NCBI GenBank assembly: GCA_014529385.2
Contig: CM043962.1
Span: forward strand, 53,463,905-53,527,904
Direction: 5' to 3'
DNA from: Adiantum capillus-veneris
Taxonomy: Eukaryota; Streptophyta; Polypodiopsida; Polypodiales; Pteridaceae
Length of the DNA: 64,000 nucleotides
In this document: piece by piece, positions 60,051 through 64,000 of the stretch
Layout: every line of letters starts with the position of its first letter
How positions within the stretch are numbered: the stretch's first letter is position 1
Notes under the pieces: model-generated
Databases searched by the model: none
What the model saw: the letters and a program-made list of their open reading frames with translations, nothing else
What the model was told of the DNA's origin: nothing
Translations under genes and position numbers: made by a program

Positions 60051-63000
60051 TGTGTGAATCCCATGGCGCACATGTGTTGTTGTTAGGAGAGAGATGTACC
60101 TTCATCATCATTGATTTGTACTACTGAGCTTATGCAACTCGTTTCTAATAATGAAAGAGATCAAGTTTTCTTGTGTTACTCACTATCTCATTTTATTTCT
60201 AACATTGAATCTGTTGAATATTCCTCAACGCCGCATGCTTCTCTCTCATCTCTTCCACCAATGGCTAATTCTAAACAAGCAAACGTTGCTAGTGAGTTAC
60301 AGAAATTATTAAAGGAATTTTAAGATGTTTTTCCTAATGATTTGCCACCAGGATGACCGCCGACACAATCGATGCAACATAGCATCGAGGTGGCTGCAGG
60401 CTGTAAACCTGTCAATCAACCACCCTACCGTATGAGTTATTTTGAAGCTGCTGAGATGGAACATCAGCTTGCTGACTACCTTAGCAGAGGGTATATACAA
60501 CCCAGTTCTTCACCATGGGCCTCTCCTATCCTATTAGTGAAGAAAAAAGACGACAGTATGCGCATGTGCGTAGACTACCGTGGCTTAAATGCAGTTACGG
60601 TTAAGAACAAATACCCATTGCCCCGAGTAGATGAGATGTTCGATAAACTCACTCATGCTCACATTTTTACAAAAATAGACTTGCAGTCAGGATATCACCA
60701 AGTCCGTATTCGACTTACTGATATACCCAAAACTACATTCCGAACACGGTTTGGACACTACGAGTTCTTGGTGATGCCCTTTGGGTTAAATAATGCGCCC
60801 GCAACATTCATGACACTTATGGATAGTGTCTTGAAGCCATACTTGGGTAAAATTGTCATTTTTTTCCTTGATGACATTCTAGTCTACAGTGCTTCTGAAT
60901 AAGAACACTTACAACATCTCAGGAAAGTGTTTGAGTTGTTATGAACAAACAAATTATATGCCAAGGAATCTAAGTGTGATTTTTGGAAAGAAGAAATTCA
61001 CTATCTACGGCATGTTATTTCAGCTAATGAGAAAATCTGTAACTCTTCCAGCTTTTTAGGAGAAGGCCATTTCCGGATGGTATCCACTTTGGATTGATCC
61101 ATATATTTGGGATATGGAGGTTTTTATCGAAGGTTCGTTAAGAACTATGCTAATATTGTTGTTCCCATGACGGATCAACTAAAAGAAAAAGGCAAAGCTT
61201 TTCAGAGAGCATCCGCTCAACATCACAATTTGGATACGCTCAAGGATGCATTAGCTATAGCTCCAATACTAGCTATTGTAGATCCTTTGAAACCATTTGT
61301 TTTGGAAACGGATGCCAGTGATCGTGCTATTGGAGCAGTCCTGTTACAAGACAGACGGCCAATTGCATTGAAAAGCAAGAAGCTTGATGCAACTCAACAG
61401 AACTACTCTGCTTATGAGCACGAACTCTATGCAATAGTGTCTGCCTTAAAAACATGGCGGCATTATTTGTATGGTGCTCAGTTTGAAATTTTGTTTGACC
61501 ATGAAAGCATTAAATGCTTTACACAACAAACGGATTTGAAGGGTCGGAAAGCCAGGTGGGCAGAGATTCTTCAGGAATATGACGCCAAGCTCAGATATCG
61601 TAAAGGTCAATACAATGTGGTGGCTGACACTCTAAATTGTATGCCGGAGATCAATTCTCTCTTGTTCATAGAACTACGTAGTGAATTTTTATATTCTCTC
61701 AAAGGAAAATATGAGCATGATGACGCATATTCCAAAGTGTGGAGCCATGTTCAAATGAGGGATCCTTCTCACTCCAATGATGTTATTGTAACATTAACCT
61801 CCACACCTAGTTCTCCTCTATTGAGTGATGAACTACATCAATGGAAGCATTTCACCATCGACAATGGGTACTTACTCCATAAGGGGAGAGTTTGTGTACC
61901 GACGGACACAGACATTCGGTGCCAAATTCTTTATGAATGTCATGATAGTCCAAGTGCAGGGCACCCGGGTATTAGAAAAACTTATGCTCTCGTACGAGGA
62001 CAATTTTACTGGCCAGGTATACATGGCTTTGTTCAAGCTTATGTCTTGCATTGCCAAAAATGTCAAGTTAACAAAGCAGAGCTCCTGAAAGCAGGAGGAC
62101 TCTTACATCCTTTGGAGATTCTCAATGGAAAATGGGAAAGCATATATATGGACTTTATTGTGGGTTTACAAACCACTGTACGAGGTCATAAATCGATGTG
62201 GGTGGTCGTAGACCGGTTGACTAAACTATATAAGTTTATTCCAACCAAATTAATGGTTAAGACACTAGAACTAGCCAATTTATTTGTGGACAATCTATAC
62301 AAATTGTATGGTTTGCCAAGTAACATTGTCAGTGACCGTGATTCCAAGTTTAACATTCACTTATGGAGGGCTATGTTTTAAATGATTGGGTACACAACTG
62401 AACCTCAGTACAGCCGATCATCCAGAAACAGATGGTCAGACTGAACGAGCTAACCAAGTGCTAGAAGATACGTCAGCAAAAAACAGGCAAACTGAGAAGA
62501 ATACTTACCTATTCTCGAGTTTGCCTACAACAGTGCTAAGCATGTCACAACTGGATTTAGTCCTTTCATGCTCATGTATGGGTTTCAACATAGGTCACGT
62601 GTTACGGTGGGGTTGGAAACTGAAAAGATCCAACAGGTTAAGTATTTTCTCCAAGACCACATGGATATGCTGAAACTCGCTCGTCAGAATTTCTGACAAG
62701 CATAGGATCGATATAAGAAGTATGCTGATGAGAAACGTCGGCAAGTTACCTTTGAGGAAGGGGAGGAAGTATTTTTACGTGTGCCAGAATAGTCAGAATG
62801 TCTAAAAACTAGGCCAATACCTAAATTATCTCCCTGATATTGTGGGCCTTTCAAAATACTCAAGCGAGTAGGTGATAGTGTCTACAAATTATTGCTACCT
62901 GCACATTCTCGTATTCATCCAGTGTTTCATGTAAGCCGTTTACGTAAGCGGTTACAAGGGGGTGACAATGTCATTGACCAACATATTTTGGTTGATTTCA

Positions 63001-63195
63001 TTGAACCTCCTACCTTACCGCATGAACCTGAACGTGTTCTCGATTATCATAAGTTGCGTGCACGTCATCATGTACGTCAACAAATCTTAATCAAGTGGAA
63101 AGACTGACCTGAGAAAGATGTCACTTTAGAAAACATTAGTGCTCTTAAGAAGAAGTTTCCCACTTTTGTTTTCGAGGACAAAAACTCTTCTTAAG
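60051..63195 (+). pseudogene. Pol of the short-LTR Ty3 element: RT - RNase H - integrase - chromodomain
   Basis: RT: QKLLKEF-stop-DVFPNDLPPG-stop, [51 protein letters not shown], and active site [10 protein letters not shown] at about 60868, intact. After a disrupted stretch (60900-61100), RNase H has VLETDASDRAIGAVLLQ and FDHESIK. The integrase finger is GHPGIRKTYALVRG...HCQKCQ, with core Asp in SDRDSKF (62337) and Glu in TDGQTERANQ (62440). The C-terminus [13 protein letters not shown] leads to a chromodomain, [26 protein letters not shown]-stop-PEKDVTLENIS. At least eleven stops; most fit CGA to TGA or CAG/CAA to TAG/TAA. Confidence 0.94.
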
Positions 63196-63205
63196 GGGGG
63201 AGTAA

Positions 63206-63337
63206 TGTCAGGACACCGGCAAGGCTGGGCTAGGAAGTGTGGAAAGGGAGTCCAAGTAGGGCAAAGGGCCGGGGGCCATGCTATATAGTGGGTGGTTGGG
63301 TGGTGAACTCCTAGGTTCTAGTTCCCCTTGTCTAACA
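63206..63337 (+). repeat. 3' LTR (132 bp)
   Basis: It follows the polypurine tract AAGGGGGGAGTAA (63193-63205) and is bordered by TAGAC at 63338. A CTATATAGTG box at about 63282 may serve as TATA element. Confidence 0.93.
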
Positions 63338-63342
63338 TAGAC

Positions 63343-63960
63343 CCATTGATGCTCCACTTGAGATTACCCTTCTAATGTAGAGTAAGTTACCCTTGAGATT
63401 CCATAAGGCATTTTTCCCTTTCCAAAGGCTTTATAGAGAAAAACCGTAGCAACACTCTTTGAATATAGTAGAAATTTCTTGTGAATAAATATTGGAATAT
63501 CCTTGTTGAAAGCTACACTTCTTTGAGATATTACCAAGGCAATTCTTTGAGATATTTCATAAGAGTTTCTAAGAGCTTCTATGATAGCTAGATACCATTG
63601 ACATGACTATCATCACAACAAATAAACCCAAGCTTGGAGAGTCTATGTGCCAGAACAAAGTGTTGAGGTTGTAGATTTTCAATAAACATGCCAAACCAAA
63701 TTGAGTGTTACATTATGGACCTGCCAAAAAGAAAAATATTAAGGGAATTTCTAGTTTGTTGAGCACCATCCATGAGTTCCAGATTTTGCAAGTAATCATA
63801 TCTCCTTTGTGTCTAAAATTAGCTTTGGACAAGAGCAAATCTCTCAATCTAAAAGTCTATGTGGCCTTACATTCTAAGATGGAGAAGGGTTTTCCAATAG
63901 ACCCCAACAATCCTCAAAGTTTGCAGCCTTGATGGTAGCCATTTAGTTTCCACTTTAATA
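63343..63960 (-). pseudogene. LINE C-terminal region (upstream part of the split LINE)
   Basis: The minus strand from 63935 reads GLLGSIGKPFSILECKAT, RLRDLLLSKANFRHKGD, TCKIWNSWMVLNKLE, then LACLLKIYNLNTLFWHIDSPSLG. It corresponds to the plant LINE region between RT and the zinc motif (GGLGFRDL...KAL..K...; KIW...; LFW.D.W). Frames shift, and two stops occur. The zinc motif itself lies across the Ty3 insertion at 57290-57394, so the LINE is older than the Ty3 element. Confidence 0.65.
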
Positions 63961-64000
63961 GCTACAAGTTCAATGTTTAGAGGAAGTGGAGGCAATGGTG

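Larger units (their letters stand above)
57497..63337 (+). mobile_element. Complete Ty3/gypsy chromovirus with very short LTRs
   Basis: The LTRs are 57497-57648 (152 bp) and 63206-63337 (132 bp), TGTCAGGACACC to GTCTAACA. They are flanked by a perfect 5-bp duplication TAGAC (57492-57496, 63338-63342). A primer-binding-site-like TTGGTGTCAAGAGC follows the 5' LTR, and a polypurine tract (AAGGGGGGAGTAA) precedes the 3' LTR. Gag and pol fill 58444-63195 on the plus strand. It is inserted in a LINE, which it splits. Stops and one deletion make it non-functional. Confidence 0.95.

Overview
The window looks like a piece of a large, repeat-rich land-plant nuclear genome. The evidence is the set of mobile-element families: Ty3/gypsy elements with chromodomains, Ty1/copia, a plant-type CACTA (En/Spm, Tnp2) transposon, plant LINEs, and primer-binding sites complementary to initiator tRNA-Met (TGGTATCAGAGC). 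Dinucleotide microsatellites are very long, and telomere-like CCTAAC/CCCTAAA arrays are present. I cannot name the species; a fern, lycophyte or gymnosperm would fit as well as a flowering plant. I see no complete, undamaged host gene, no rRNA or tRNA gene and no CRISPR array.

Layout, left to right. 1-4.6 kb: an unassigned protein relic (minus strand, about 560-1130) and a Ty3 integrase fragment (minus, 2400-3060). 4.4-14.6 kb: a decayed plus-strand Ty3 pol broken by two DNA transposons. One is a 772-bp element with 14-bp inverted ends and an 8-bp target duplication (4642-5413). The other is a 5.4-kb inverted-repeat element (7618-13063) whose only recognisable gene is a degraded eukaryotic protein kinase, flanked by two tandem-repeat blocks. 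14.7-21 kb: mostly unassigned AT-rich DNA with microsatellites and two weak coding relics.

21.7-36.9 kb: the two halves of what may be one long-LTR chromovirus, now in opposite orientations. Pol plus 3' LTR read on the minus strand (27780 down to 21715); 5' LTR, primer-binding site and gag read on the plus strand (33068-36985). Both outer ends abut ATAAA. A solo LTR is nested in the first LTR, and the transcribed leader carries an array of small stem-loops with a repeated GGTTA loop. Between the halves lie other Ty3 fragments, tandem duplications and a 246-bp inverted-repeat element. 37.1-38.6 kb: an RNase H-integrase relic.

38.6-54.3 kb: a left-truncated CACTA transposon read on the minus strand. 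A Ty1/copia element (39790-49963) sits in an intron of its transposase gene, and that copia is itself split by a non-autonomous LTR element with a gag-like open frame (44314-49356). The CACTA right part holds a telomere-like satellite of about 180-bp monomers with a LINE fragment embedded in it. 54.3-57 kb: a GC-richer stretch with possible host sequence. 56.9-64 kb: a minus-strand LINE interrupted by a Ty3/chromodomain element (57497-63337) with very short LTRs and a perfect TAGAC target duplication.

The genes do not form a pathway. The window is a stack of nested insertions whose relative ages can be read from which element interrupts which. Many of the stop codons in pol genes can be explained as C-to-T changes (CAG to TAG, CGA to TGA), as expected for silenced, methylated elements.
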